A stretch of DNA of 64,000 bases from assembly GCA_951217055.1 (NCBI GenBank), contig OX578281.1:27576101-27640100 (forward strand), given 5' to 3'. The notes beneath the pieces were generated by a model. That model saw nothing but the letters and a program-made list of their open reading frames with translations. It did no database searches and was not told the origin of the DNA. Positions 36,783-47,760 of this stretch are shown here, piece after piece. The position numbers and the translations under genes were made by a program. The DNA comes from Gerris lacustris (Eukaryota; Arthropoda; Insecta; Hemiptera; Gerridae). Numbering within the stretch: position 1 is the stretch's first letter; the number at the start of each line of letters is the position of its first letter.

Positions 36783-37140
36783 AATGTATGCGATTTTATT
36801 GAGAATACCTACATGAAAGAGAAAACTTGGATGTATGCTATTCATAAGGTTACATGGAAGAAAAAAAATTGGATGTATGCTATTCTTGATAATACATGAA
36901 AGAGAAAACTTGGATGTATGATATTCTTGAGAATACATGAAAGAGAAAACTTGGATGTATGATTTTCTTGAGAATACATGAAAGAAGAAAACTTGGATGT
37001 ATGATGTTCTTGAGAATACATGAAAGAGAAAACTTGGATGTATGCTATTCTTGATAATACATGAAAGAAAAAAATTGGATGTACACATAATATGCTATTC
37101 TTAAGAATACATAAATGAGAAAACTGATGTATGCTAATCT
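36783..37140. repeat. 41-bp minisatellite, about eight units
   Basis: The unit GAATACATGAAAGAGAAAAC followed by TTGGATGTATG.TATTCTTGA repeats with a period of 40-42 bp. The word TTGGATGTA occurs at 36828, 36869, 36910, 36951, 36993, 37034 and 37075, with a decayed last unit to about 37140. Its reading frames on the minus strand give repetitive Ser/His/Phe peptides, which are a by-product of the array rather than a gene. Confidence 0.9.
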
Positions 37141-38565
37141 CAAGAGATTGCAACAGAGAAATACTTAACCTCTTCAAGATTGAGATTACTTGTGAAAAAA
37201 TTAGATGCTTTTGTCAATAACAATTCATACAAAATATATTTTTGACATGAGTAGTGATAATAAAGCTTATCATCAGAATACATATTATGAAACTTGCAGA
37301 TGTTTTTCTTGAAAATACCTGAAAATTTTAGATAAATCTCTTTAAAAAACAACAAGAGCGCAAATTCATAAAATGTTGAATTATTTTTGTATAACAGAAA
37401 AATCCTGTATTCATTTATGATCATGAAGCTTGAAGCTTATCAGTAGGGGCTTGATAGCTTATAATAAAATTGTCAAATATGAAGTTTCTTGAGAATGCAT
37501 CTACTGTTACTGTACTTGAGAATGCATCTACCTGATTTTCTTTAGAATTCATGAAATATTCTTAACTTCACTATCAATAATTTAAAATTGCATGTAAGTT
37601 AAATAAATTTATTTTGGCCATATCTAAAACATTCTTATTTATTTTATTATACTTAGTTATATATTTTAAATTAGGAAAACTATTTGTATGCACCTTAGTA
37701 AACATAATATCACAAATAATTAAGAATTAAAAAAACAAACAAATGTTTTGTAGGTTTAATCTTTAATAATAACATCTTTTACCACTTCTCTTCAATTTTT
37801 ACATCCCATGCATTTAGAATTTCTATATATAATTAGTTTGCAATTGCCCAAAGATCTGTTGTCTGGATTTATAATTGTCCATTAATTCAAAGAATTAATG
37901 GGCAATTATAATTAAATTAATTCAGCATGAATAATGTATACATGCTAAGCTCAGTTTAAAATTATGAAAGCATATATTTCCTGATCATAATCAAGGTTTT
38001 GCGTCTGTAAACAACTGATAAATTTTGCTCTTCATTCAATTTATGCTTCTGTTTTATTCACTACGTTCATGAATTGTTTAAATCAGGAAAAAAAAGAATG
38101 TTAATAAAGAAAATTCTTATTTGGCATTGGACATTTATTGCAATGTTTGCTCTGCCATTAATCATAACTACAACTCATTTTATAGATTTGCATGTCACCT
38201 TTGATGTTTTAATTAATGCATTCTTTTTTATTGTATTGGACACTTAAGGCAATTTTATTGAAGTTATATAATGTAGTTAAATATTATCTATTAAGTCTTG
38301 TATGCGGTTTATTTGTTTTTGAATGAATATAATACTTGTTGTTGTTTGTTTGTACTTTAATATAACTTCACTTGGTTTGTGAGGTACATCGTTTTTTTTT
38401 AATACATTTTAACCCACTTTCCAACTAGAGTCTGAGTGAAATTAGTGTTAATTTTTGTGAAAATAGAGTGGGGAGCCAATTTCACGTCAGGATTTTTTGG
38501 AGATAAGAAGGTCGTGCCAACTAGGCAAAAATAAATGTCACTACTTGAAGGCTGTGGCCCTTAGC
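37141..38565. other. AT-rich non-coding stretch
   Basis: Contains an 18-bp-arm hairpin (37871-37908, ATAATTG.CCATTAATTC arms). Nothing else recognised. Confidence 0.4.
37871..37908. repeat. 38 bp hairpin
   Basis: Arms ATAATTGTCCATTAATTC and its complement with one mismatch, loop about 2-3 nt. Confidence 0.7.
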
Positions 38566-39298
38566 TAGGGTGACCAAATCTTCAACTGGAAAAAACGGAA
38601 CACCTCACTTTCGGGACACAATCTGGGGGGCTGTGGAATAACCCCCCGGTTAGGGGGGGGGGACTAACAGGTGCTGAGGGTGGTCCGTTATAATATAAAT
38701 AATAATGCAAAAGGGCGTACGTCTGTGAAAAGCACAGTAATAGTTATAACAAGTTTTTATTAAACATCAATAAATATAAGATAGCTTTGAACATAGGTTT
38801 AGTAAGGGATTTTTGACAATTTCTACCAAAACAGAACCAGATGCAGGGTCCTGGCTCGGGCGGTATTTTACAGAAATCCTTTTCTTATTTTATCCGCTAT
38901 AGAAGTGTCCGTTATTTTGAAGTTCTAGTGTACTTAGCTGTTGCCCCAGCCCCCTTTAAAACTTCCTTCTAATATAAAGTTGTAAAAGTTACAGCAGTCC
39001 ATTTTTAAAGTACTTGAAAAATTGCAGAAAGTGTCTCCACTCCCATCATGTTAGTTATATATTAGTCTGCCACTAAATGTTCATGAGCTCAAATTATCTT
39101 TCAGTAACACCATTATGGGCAGGGATAGCAAACACATATTGACATAATATCTTTAAAAATTATGCTCAAACAGAAAGCTGTTTAGGTACGCAACGTAAAT
39201 ACGGGACATTTAGGCGTCCCGGGAGACTTTTTCGGGACACCGGGATGTTCGTGAAAAAACGGGACAATCCCGTTTTTACGGGACGGTTGGTCACCCTA
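38566..39298. mobile_element. hAT-like non-autonomous element (MITE), 733 bp
   Basis: The ends TAGGGTGACCAAA and (inverted) TAGGGTGACCAACC form short terminal inverted repeats. They are flanked by CCCTTAGC and CCCTTAGT, an 8 bp target duplication with one mismatch, the length used by hAT transposases. Subterminal GGGACA/CGGGAC words are repeated near both ends, as expected of transposase-binding motifs. It has no transposase and internally contains a C6/G10 foldback near 38630-38660. Confidence 0.8.
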
Positions 39299-39934
39299 CC
39301 CTTAGTGGCTTTATTTTTACCTTCACGTAGGTTAGCCAATCTTATTGTCAAAAATTAACTCTCATTCCCAATTAACTCATGTCAGCCCCTAGTTTTTGGT
39401 TAATGATTTTTTTTGGGCCTTCCCTTTAATTTTCCTGCTATTGGGACTCAACATTTTTGAGTTGGGTACTGTCAGAGATCATGTGCATTACAGTTGGATG
39501 GACAGACAGTCAAGCGCAGGAATGTATAAGGTCCCTCGATATTGGCTAAGGACCCCTGAAAAATTATGGAAATTAAGTAAATGTTAAAGGAATCAGGTAA
39601 AAGTGTTAAGTGCTTCATCTCCTTAACTGTCATTTTGATTTAAAACCAAATAATAATTATTTACTGCTTATAAAAAAAGCTGTCAATAAAATTAAAGCTT
39701 GAATTAGTTTTGATAAGAATCTAGAAAGAGAATTTAGAAAAGAGATGTGTGAAGGAGTATGATTTTTTAATCATTAGGAATGTCATGTGGAATGGATGTG
39801 AATATTTGCATGGTATAGTTTGAGTATTAGATGTGTTTTGAACCCTACAACAACCTTCATTCTCAATATCACCTAATAGCAACAACAAACCAAACATATT
39901 TAGTCATTTGAAAAGGCTATGCCTTAATTCTGTT

Positions 39935-40095
39935 GAGGCAGTATTGATTAATTACTAAGTATAGTTTATTGCCACTACAAATATGCAGAGCAGTGTTCAT
40001 TAATTACTCAATTTAGATTATTGTCATTACAAATGTGTTGAGCTGTGTGGATTAATTACTAAATATAGATAATTTATTATTATTACAATTTTGTC
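39935..40095. repeat. 52-bp tandem repeat, three units
   Basis: ATTAATTACT followed by an A/T block and ATT.C.A.TACAAAT.TG recurs at 39947, 39999 and 40051. Confidence 0.75.
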
Positions 40096-40280
40096 AAAAT
40101 AATAATATTGTTATTTCATTCTAGATTAGGGTGCCTAAAATAATATTTTTTATGTTAAGGGTTGCCCTATAAGAATCTTAAATTTTGACAGAATTATAAT
40201 TTAGTTGGACAGAATTAGTTAATTGCTACTTTTTGTTTATATATTAATTTGTATCTTGGCTTCTGTTGTAACCTTTATAA

Positions 40281-40405
40281 GAAGGTTTCAACAGAAATAC
40301 AACAAAGGAATGTTACAACAAAATATTTAGTTAAAGAAGGTTTCAATAGGTAAACTGCAAAAGTAAGGTTATAACAAAATATTTAGTTGAAAAAGGTTTT
40401 TACTG
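40281..40405. repeat. 55-bp tandem repeat, 2.3 units
   Basis: GAAGGTTTCAA.AG at 40281 and 40336, with a partial third copy at about 40391. Each full unit ends AACAAAATATTTAGTT.AA. Confidence 0.75.
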
Positions 40406-41250
40406 AACAAGTTGTTTTTATCGTGATTTTATGGTTTACTTACTGTGGAGTAATAAGAGTTAATAGAACTCCAGCAGTATTGATAATTTATTTTCAAGAA
40501 ACAACTGTTTTTTACACTTTTTACTTTACTTCACTTGTAAGCTAAATTTAACCCACTTCCCGACAATCTGAGCTGAAACTTGCACAGCTTATGTATTTCC
40601 CATGACAATTCAATAATCAGTAATTAGTTCATTACATAATCAATATGTATACAATACACTCACATGTTGAATGTCTTGTCTCACATGTTTAATGTATACA
40701 CTCACATACTGTATACACTCACTTGTTCAACTGTCACTTCTGAATAGTGGACATTTTTGGAACGAAGTTCCTTATGGCACGTTCTGTAGCCCGGGACTGA
40801 ATCCGAAAAAAACGGCTGTCACGAAATCTATCGATGACGATAACTTGAGTAAAAGATGACCGAGTTAGTTGAAATTTGGTACACATGCTCATTTTACCAA
40901 TGCCCATGCTGAGTTCGTTGGACAACGTTATCCGCCCAAGCGTTCACGCGCAACGCTTGTGTAAACGTAAACTTAAAATGTAAAATTGGAATTTTAGGAC
41001 GGGAAATCATTCTAACTTCATCTATTTAATGGGACAAACAACTTTTTAAAAATACTTTTTTTAGTAAAACGTACACCGACACTGCTATGAATGATTATTA
41101 TTATAGCCTGTGATCTTCATGCATATTCTTTCCGTCCTCTTGTAGTTCCATGCTTGATGTCTGACTTGCATGCAGGCCTTCCACTGGACGTGGAGATGTA
41201 GTCATCTAACTTCCCAGGTGACTAATCCTACTGGGAGGTGGTGGTTCCGA

Positions 41251-42279
41251 CTATTTTTCTTTTCCTTTCTTTTCCCACTTTTTCTTATCCTGAGCGTCTC
41301 TGTGCCATGTTATGTTTATCTCTTTTACAATGTCGTCTTGCCATTTTCTTGGTTGTCTTCCTCTCTTTCTTGTCATATCGTATGGAGTCCATTCTGTCAG
41401 TCTTCGTGACCATCTGTCGTCGTTTCTCCGCATTAGATGTCCTGCCCATTTCCATTTCAGCCCTTTCATGTAACTCAGAGCATCTTTGAGTCTGGTAATT
41501 TTTCTAATTTCTTCGCTTCTGACTTTTTCTATTTTCCTTATACCCGTCATGCTTCTTTCTATCGCTCTCTGCCATGATATGATTCTGTTCTCTCTCTTCT
41601 TTGTCCGTGACCAAGTTTGACTACCATATGCAACTACAGGGAGTATTCCAGCCTCAAAAATGTATTTTCTCCATTTAATATAGTTTCTATCTTTCATGAT
41701 AAATTTTAGGCTCCAATATTTTTTCCAACCAAGTGCCACTCTTCTATCAATTTCCTTGTCTACTTTATTTGCAAAGGAGATGTTCTGTCCAAGGTAAATT
41801 ATATCTGGTATGGTTTCGATTTTTTTGCCATATATTTCAATTCCGTTGCAATTTCTGTTTGACAATATTTTAGTTTTCAACAAATTTATTTCGAGCCCTA
41901 CTGTTTTACAAGCTTCGGAAAGGTCTCTTATCATTTTTTGAAGGTCATCCTCTCTTGTAGACATTAAAAGTACATCGTCGGCAAACTTAAGGTTGGTAAG
42001 GAATTTACCATCAACTTTAATGCCGAGTTTGTCCCACTCAAGTTTCGAGAAGACATTTTCTAGTACGATGGAAAAAATCAGTGGGGAAAGAGGATCGCCC
42101 TGTCTGGTACCGCGGTCTATGAGGAAAGATTTTCCTGTTACATTGCTTTCCTCTATATACCCTTTGTTGTCTTTGTACAGCTGTTTAATTAGCTCGATAT
42201 AGCTAGTATCTATCCCTGCGGCTTTCAGAGCATCGTACATGGCTTTATGGGTGATACTATCAAAAGCTTTTCTATGCAA
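41251..42279 (-). pseudogene. RTE-like reverse transcriptase, C-terminal part
   Basis: An open segment of 342 codons beginning at the RKAFDSI motif. Motif B (GTRQGDPLSPL, about residues 57-67) and the catalytic FADD (about residues 99-102) are preserved, together with the RTE-type C-terminal region. It is cut from its upstream half by a single frameshift just before RKAFDS. It is the downstream half of the element at 41088-43400 and not a host gene. Confidence 0.85.
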
Positions 42280-43349
42280 GCGATGTATAAAGGAAAATCG
42301 TACGACTGAGCTTTTTCTATAAGTTGATTTATAGCTTGAAGGTGATCCATGACTGAGAAATTTTTCCTGAAGCCTGCTTGTTCTACTGTAATATATTGTT
42401 CCATATAAGGTGTTAGTCTATTTTTTAGAATTGAAGTAAACATTTTTGCAAATGATGAGCACAATGATATAGGCCTATAGTTCTCGATGTTTTTCTTGTC
42501 TCCTTTTTTGAAAAGTAGGACTATTTTACATGTTCGCCATTGGTTCGGTATGTTATTCTGTTTAGTAATTTGTGTAAACATATTTGCAAGCTTTTTGATT
42601 AATATTTCACCTCCATCTTTAATTACTTAATTTCCAATTTCGTCTGGGCCAGGAGCTTTTTTGCTTTTTAACCTCTTCACCACATATCTAACTTCATCAG
42701 TGGTTATATCTGGTATTCCTTCTATCATTTCGGACTTAGATCTAATTTGTGAACTACCCGACTGTTCAATATTTTCCTTTTTATACAGCTCTAGGTAATA
42801 ATTACTAGCTACATCTACTATTCCTTTTCTATCGGAGATCTCTGTTTCTCCTCTTTTCAAAGAGGGTAGCCAGTGTCTACTTGTAGTCATTTCTTTTTTC
42901 ACTTCTTTTATTGATTTGTTTCTGGTGAGTATTTCTTTTACTTTCTCTTCTTTAGCTCTTTGTAGGTCCATATCAATTTTCTTTCTGATTAGTTTATTTA
43001 ATTCTGTGAACTCTATTTCTTCTTTTGACGTTTTTATACCCTCTTTTTTAGCACTTGACCGTTTCTGTAACAAGTTTAATGTTTCTTCGGAAACTTTATT
43101 CAGATAACTTTTCCTTCTGGGTTTCTCTTCATTGCTTTTCTGTGCTCTTTCAAGACTTTCATTGAGAATCTGAATAAATTTTTCATATGCATTTTGTACA
43201 TTGTCTGGTTTATCCTCGCATTCTATAAAGAACTTTCCTAACATTTGTTGAAACGCTTCTTTATTATTTGGAGATATTGTTTTTCTGTTTTGGCCACGGA
43301 AATGCCTTGCTCTCTTGACTTTTTTAATATTAAGAGTTAATGTTACCAT
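42225..43349 (-). pseudogene. RTE-like ORF, N-terminal part with one internal stop
   Basis: Two open segments in the same frame (42627-43349 and 42225-42581) are separated by a TAA at 42627-42629, at a position where related proteins read on into VIKDGGE. The first carries the end of the endonuclease and the connector up to KAPGPDEIG. The second carries the RT fingers (KKGDKKNIENYRPISL). The frame then shifts into the 41251-42279 segment. Confidence 0.82.
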
Positions 43350-43400
43350 TCTATGGTCTGAGTTAAAGTTAAGTTCTATGAATGATAAAGTTCGCTAAAT

Positions 43401-45012
43401 TTATTAAAGTGGACCTAAATGTTTACTTCAACCTGATACAAGCAGAAGTTATTGCGTATTTAAGTGATATATTTTAAATGGAGTAATAAATATGCCGGCG
43501 TTTTTTTTTTTTTTATTCCCCTTGGTTTTACATACCTACTGTTCATTCGAGTGTAGCAAAATTTCACTAGTTTAAAACACAAATTTCTTATTACTTGCCA
43601 CTATTATTTTTTAATTTCTCTGAAGAAAAACAAAAACATTTAAGTATAAATGCCTACCAACTCTTCTTGTTAATAATAGGAATTATTACAGAAGAGAGTA
43701 GTATTTATTTTAAATCAAATATGTGGTATTTATTTCAAATCTAATATGTAGTTTTAGTTGAGGATAATAATATAAGGTTTAGTTGGTGTCTATCTCAATT
43801 GGTTTATAATGTGCTGTTGGTAAGAATTGTTTTGTTTTGTGCATACTTATTCGCACCTAATGACCTAGACTCCCACAGTATAATGACATTTTATTTTTGT
43901 AAAAAAAAAATCCTTTTTAAGTTAAAGGGTATTTAGGTGATGGCGCCCCTACACTCATTATGTCATTGTCTCCCTTGTTTATTTTGCTTTTTATACCACT
44001 TTGACAGCACAAGAGTAATTAGCATTTTGAAAACTTAGTTATTTATCTAGACTTGGACTATTTATTATTATTATTATTGTTTTATTTCTTTTCATTATTA
44101 AATACTTTTTTTTCTTTCTACCTTACTTTTCAATTGTTCATTTCTCCTTTTCTCTTCTCATTCCCTTTTTTAAGGTTTCGTTGGTAAAACCAAAAAAAAG
44201 AAACCCTTATAGTTTTTTTGGTGTCTCTATCTGTCACGCTGTACAGTTCCAATAAATTTTGAATCAATAGAGATAAAATCATGAAACTTTGTAATATTAA
44301 AGATATGTTTGTCATTCATAATGGAATAATATAGCAAACTCAAAATTATCAGCCACTCAAAAAGTACACATGTGTTTTTCTACTCTTGTGAAAATAAAAT
44401 ATTTTTAAAAATTTTGAGTGGGGTATAAAATCGCAGATATTAAGACTTGTAGATATTGTTTAATTTATCACAAGATTTTATCAATAAACAATTAAATGAT
44501 CAGAATATTTTTTATAGAACATAATTATGTGCTTTAGGTCTTCTTTGATATTTGATGTGTGTAGGTCATACACACATGTGTGTGTCATACACACATGTGT
44601 GTAGGTCATACACATCAAATATCAATTGCATCAGGGTGTTAGTTTTAATCCATGCTTAGCATTTGTAGGGAATTTGTTTTATTTTATTTATCAAGTTTTT
44701 ATATTTTCATTGTAAATATAATTAATTTTAGCAAGTTATTAAAATATAAGTTCAGTGTATGTATGCTCAGTGTAACTATGTGTGTGTGTAGATGTCTATG
44801 TATGGTCAGTGTAACTTCTTTTTTAGTTTTAGTCTGGACACACCTTCCAGCCACAATGTTACGTTTATGGTTCGTTTATTGTTTAAGCTTATCTGTTCTT
44901 ACCCAAATGATAACCTAGGAACGAGTAACGATAAATATTTGAATTTTGAAGTATTCTTTTTACCTTTGGTTATGTATTGATTTTGATTTACAAGTTATTT
45001 TATGTGTTCTAG
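43401..45012. other. Non-coding (putative intron) stretch
   Basis: AT-rich. A 77 bp foldback with tandem GTGTGTAGGTCATACACACA units is at 44547-44623. No coding exon recognised before the BTB exon. Confidence 0.45.
44547..44623. repeat. 77 bp foldback with internal GT/AC-rich repeats
   Basis: The ends GATATTTGATGTGT and ACACATCAAATATC are perfect inverted repeats. The interior contains GTGTGTAGGTCATACACA twice and ACACACATGTGTGT palindromes. Confidence 0.75.
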
Positions 45013-45013
45013 A

Positions 45014-45184
45014 ATGGAAGAGACACAGTTTTTGGTTCAATGGGATGAACATCCGACTCACCTTGCTACGAGACTTGGTTACCTCCTGGAACATCAGTCT
45101 CTGGTTGATGTGACCCTCATGTGCAACACTCATACACTCAAAGTCCACCGTGCCGTTCTTGCAGCTTGCAGCCCCTACTTTGAA
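45014..45184 (+). CDS. BTB-domain gene, coding exon 1
   Basis: First coding exon (57 codons) of an 842-residue protein built from four exons whose phases fit exactly (2529 bp including stop). It encodes MEETQFLVQWDEHPTHLA, LEHQSLVDVTLMC and KVHRAVLAACSPYFE, the first half of a tramtrack-type BTB/POZ domain. The F-x-x-x-W-x-x-H start and VDVTL...LKVHR.VLAACSPYF are diagnostic. BTB domains mediate homo- and heterodimerisation of nuclear regulators, and this subtype is arthropod-typical (family knowledge). The ATG at 45014 is chosen because an acceptor (TTCTAG) ends two bases before it and BTB proteins of this class start here. The donor GAA|GTCAGT is slightly weak. Confidence 0.9.
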
Positions 45185-45221
45185 GTCAGTATTTTTACCG
45201 TAAACTTTCTCCTGTTTTTGT

Positions 45222-45356
45222 GAACAATTTTTTTTTCTTGTTGATCACTGGCTACTGTCAGAATATTTTTAATATGGCAAATTATTAAAAAATAAAAATA
45301 CAGTCTTGCTTGAGAAAGCATAATTAGTGCATTTTACGCTGTTATATTAGAGGAGC
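45222..45356 (+). mobile_element. Copia-type 5' LTR remnant
   Basis: The segment beginning TGTGAACAATTTTTTTT and containing TTGTTGATCACTGGCTACT and CAGTCTTGCTTGAGAAA matches 46251-46385 in direct orientation. With the copia coding remnant between them, the two copies are best explained as the LTRs of one element. They have diverged well beyond the BEL/Pao LTR pair, so the insertion is old. Confidence 0.6.
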
Positions 45357-45669
45357 AACTGCTTACTTTTATATTTAGAAAAAAAGTGAAATTAAGTAAA
45401 TTAATTTAGACATATATTTAGATAAGTTATTATATCTATTTGAAGACCAACAAATCGAAACAAACCATTTCAAGGTGAGTCGTCATGACACTACTCAATT
45501 ATAAAAATGATTGAAACATAACTGTTCAAATCTAATATAACCAAATAAAAATATATTGATCCAACTACTTATTAACAGTTGATTGGTTCTCTCCTGCATT
45601 TGGTGGTTTGTTCACGACCTAAATTAGCTTATTCTGTCAGTGTGCTGGGCTAAGTTAATTCAATACCAA

Positions 45670-46250
45670 ATCAAAGAAAGTTAATTGGAAGGCTGCTAAA
45701 AGAGTATTACAGTAAATGAAACCTACCTCAAGCTCAGTCCTAAATTTTGAAAAGTCTGGCAGGGCACTACAAAGACTGGTAGATGCAAACTGGGCTGACC
45801 CAGTGGGAGACCGAAATTCTCATTGTGGCTAATCTTCTCACACTAGTAAGAGCAGCATTTTTTTAAGAATCAGGGAAACCATTTATAGTTGCGCTCTTCA
45901 GCACAGAGGCTGAGTACATATCGTTCACCGATGCTGAAAAAGAGGCTGCATACCTTCGCAGGGTACTCCCTGACTTTGACGGGGAAGACTAGGCTGTCGG
46001 TTCTACACTATTCAGTGTGTTCGGTTCTACACTATTCGGTTCTACACATCTAAACATCGTGTGTTTAATGATAAACACCATCCACAAATGAAGCACTACA
46101 TAAGAGAAGCTTATAGGAGTGGGATCAACTAAGTGGAATTTATGCCGAATGATACATGCAGACTTGCTGATGAGGGACTTCCCACGGTCATAGCTGCGAA
46201 GTTTAGAAGGCTTTATGGTCAATGACTTCGACACAGTACCTAGTGAGGGA
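45670..46250 (+). pseudogene. Ty1/copia-type RNase H remnant
   Basis: Across shifting plus-strand frames the sequence gives VNWKAAKRVLQ, LVDANWADPVGDRNSHCG, KPFIVALFSTEAEYISFTDA and KEAAYLRRVLPDF, then MKHYIREAYRSGIN and EGLPTVIAAKFRRLYG. These are the successive landmarks of the copia RNase H and C-terminal end (WKAAKRVLRYL, DADWA, TEAEYIAL, H-x-x-x-RE, GLP..KF). Stops and a small GTTCTACACTATTC.G triplication interrupt it. Everything upstream (gag, protease, integrase and most of RT) is gone, so this is an internally deleted relic. It lies within the intron between BTB exons 1 and 2. Confidence 0.75.
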
Positions 46251-46422
46251 AGTGTTGAAATTTTTTTTCTTGTTGATCACTGGCTACTAACAAAATATTT
46301 TTCATAAGGTAAATGATTAAAAATAAATAATAGTCTTGCTTAAGAAATTTTAACTAGTATGCTCAACTCTGTTTTATTAGATTCAAAAAGTTTTTAATTT
46401 GATACCTATTTGGATTTATATA
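46251..46422 (+). mobile_element. Copia-type 3' LTR remnant
   Basis: It begins TGTTGAAAT directly after the purine-rich GTGAGGGAAG, as a 3' LTR does after its polypurine tract. Similarity to the 5' copy is clear for about 130 bp, then fades. A pogo/Tigger-like MITE adjoins it at 46423. Confidence 0.58.
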
Positions 46423-47165
46423 CAGTGCACACTGCTTAATGTAATCACAGTTTGTATTATCAACCGCTTAGACCTCTCCCTGACTTGTTGGTGCAGTATC
46501 GTTTTACTTTGTACACTCTGTACCGATTCTGTGCAGATTCTTTACCAAGTGTCGTCCTCCCTGACTTGAGCGTTGAGACGTGGGTAGTTATAGAGCGTGG
46601 GCCGCAAGGTGTCATGGGCAAAATGGCGGGGGAGAGATAGTCAAATGATATTGGTCACAGAAATTGAAAAATGTCCTTTGTTGTATAACTGTAAATTATT
46701 GGAATACTCTAGAAATTGCAAATAAAACAAAAATCAAAGGTTGTTGGGCTATGTATTTTAGTCTTTCAATTATTCGTATTCTGTCATTAACATGTTTACA
46801 TATGTTCAAAATTTATTTGTTTTGTTTTAAAGTTTTATGTTTAAATGAAGAATGAGCCCTTCGAAACATAGTTTTGTACCTAAATATTTATGTATTTTGT
46901 ATTGTCGGGGCAGCCCCACAACAAAGACATAAAATATTGAGTTCCAGTGTGGTCTAAGCTTAATAAACACAGTCTTGTTTATAATTTTGCTTTGTTTTGA
47001 GTTTTGTTTCCTCCAATGGTACCTTTTGCTTATTATTAGCAAAAGGTCAGTAAATGTGTGTGAATCATAGTCAATTAATCAGTTAGTTAATGTTATTATC
47101 AGCCAGTTATGTTAATGTTAGTTATGTTATGGTCCCAATGTGATCACATTAAGTGGTGTGCACTG
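46423..47165. mobile_element. pogo/Tigger-like MITE, 743 bp
   Basis: Left end CAGTGCACACTGCTTAATGT and the inverted right end CAGTGCACACCACTTAATGT (continuing with ATCAC on both sides) form terminal inverted repeats of at least 25 bp with few mismatches. They are flanked by TA on both sides, the target site of the Tc1/mariner-pogo superfamily. The initial CAGT is typical of pogo/Tigger ends. There is no transposase inside; the short frames there show no DDE motifs. Confidence 0.8.
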
Positions 47166-47365
47166 TATTGTATTGTATATTAACCTAACCCTTTGGGACA
47201 TTGCTATTTTCAAAGGTCTGAGTTGTTTTACCTCCTTTTGATAGGCAGGGTGATAAGGTAATGTTTCGCCCTTGCAAGTCTCATTCCTACCTTACAAAAT
47301 GCACTTTTGAAAGCCTCGATATTAAGTTGACTTATAGTGTTTCTGTGGATTTTGTTTTCTTTCAG

Positions 47366-47512
47366 AGGCAGCTTGGCAATCATCCGCTGATAGTGTTAAA
47401 AGACATGAAGTTCTCCGTTCTAAAATCCCTTGTAGAGTTCATGTACTGCGGAGAAACGAGTGTGTCCGAAGAAAACCTTACACCATTACTGGAAGCGGCT
47501 AAATTCTTTGAG
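47366..47512 (+). CDS. BTB-domain gene, coding exon 2
   Basis: 147 bp, phase 0 at both ends, between TTTTCTTTCAG and GAG|GTAAAT. It encodes residues 58-106: RQLGNHPLIVLKDMKFSVLK, SLVEFMYCGETSVSEENLTP and LLEAAKFFE. This is the second half of the BTB domain, with the characteristic H-P-[IL]-[IV]-[VL]-L-K-D and L-V-E-F-M-Y-x-G-E motifs. Joined to exon 1 it gives an uninterrupted BTB fold of normal length. Confidence 0.92.
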
Positions 47513-47760
47513 GTAAATATCATTGTTTGCATGCTTTAATAAAGGCTTTTTTCTATTTTTCTAGTGTAAGGTGTAGACGTTGATTATAAAATAGAATTAT
47601 TAACGTGTCTTGTAGAGTTTATTAAACATGAATATTTTTCCTACTATTTTTGAAAAATTCTACATCCAATTTATGTATGATGTGTACGAAAAATTGTGCA
47701 GAAGGAAATGATTAAGTGTTAAATATTAATCAAGAACTTAATATATCTGAACATAATATG

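Larger units (their letters stand above)
39299..41087. other. Non-coding stretch with two tandem repeats
   Basis: A 52-bp repeat (about 39935-40095) and a 55-bp repeat (about 40281-40405) are present. About 40735-40960 is CpG-richer repeat-like DNA containing the palindrome GGAACGAAGTTCC. No gene seen. Confidence 0.45.
41088..43400 (-). mobile_element. RTE-like non-LTR retrotransposon, nearly intact RT, 5'-truncated
   Basis: The minus strand runs from the last residues of the apurinic endonuclease (SDHRMV, near 43345) through a Lys/Glu-rich linker and KKAPGPDEIG, then the reverse transcriptase. The RT shows QWRTCKIVLLFKKGDKKNIE, NYRPISLCSS, EQAGFRKNFS, the RKAFDSI box A, GTRQGDPLSPLIFSI, and LKFADDVLLM with the catalytic FADD. 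A C-terminal GHLMRRNDDRWSRRLTEW / RGRQPRKWQDDI block is typical of RTE-clade and similar elements. Two lesions are visible: an in-frame TAA at 42627-42629 and a one-base frameshift near 42275-42290. Most of the endonuclease is missing, so this copy is inactive. The 3' end is ill defined, with an (ATA)n-like end near 41090. Confidence 0.85.

Noticed and set aside
36777..37177. Two ~100-codon minus-strand ORFs rich in Ser, His and Phe
   Set aside because: They are frames through a 41-bp minisatellite whose period is close to a multiple of three and reflect the array only.
46452..46640. 62-codon ORF inside the Tigger-like element as a transposase fragment
   Set aside because: No DDE/DDD or helix-turn-helix motif is visible; it is a chance frame in a MITE.
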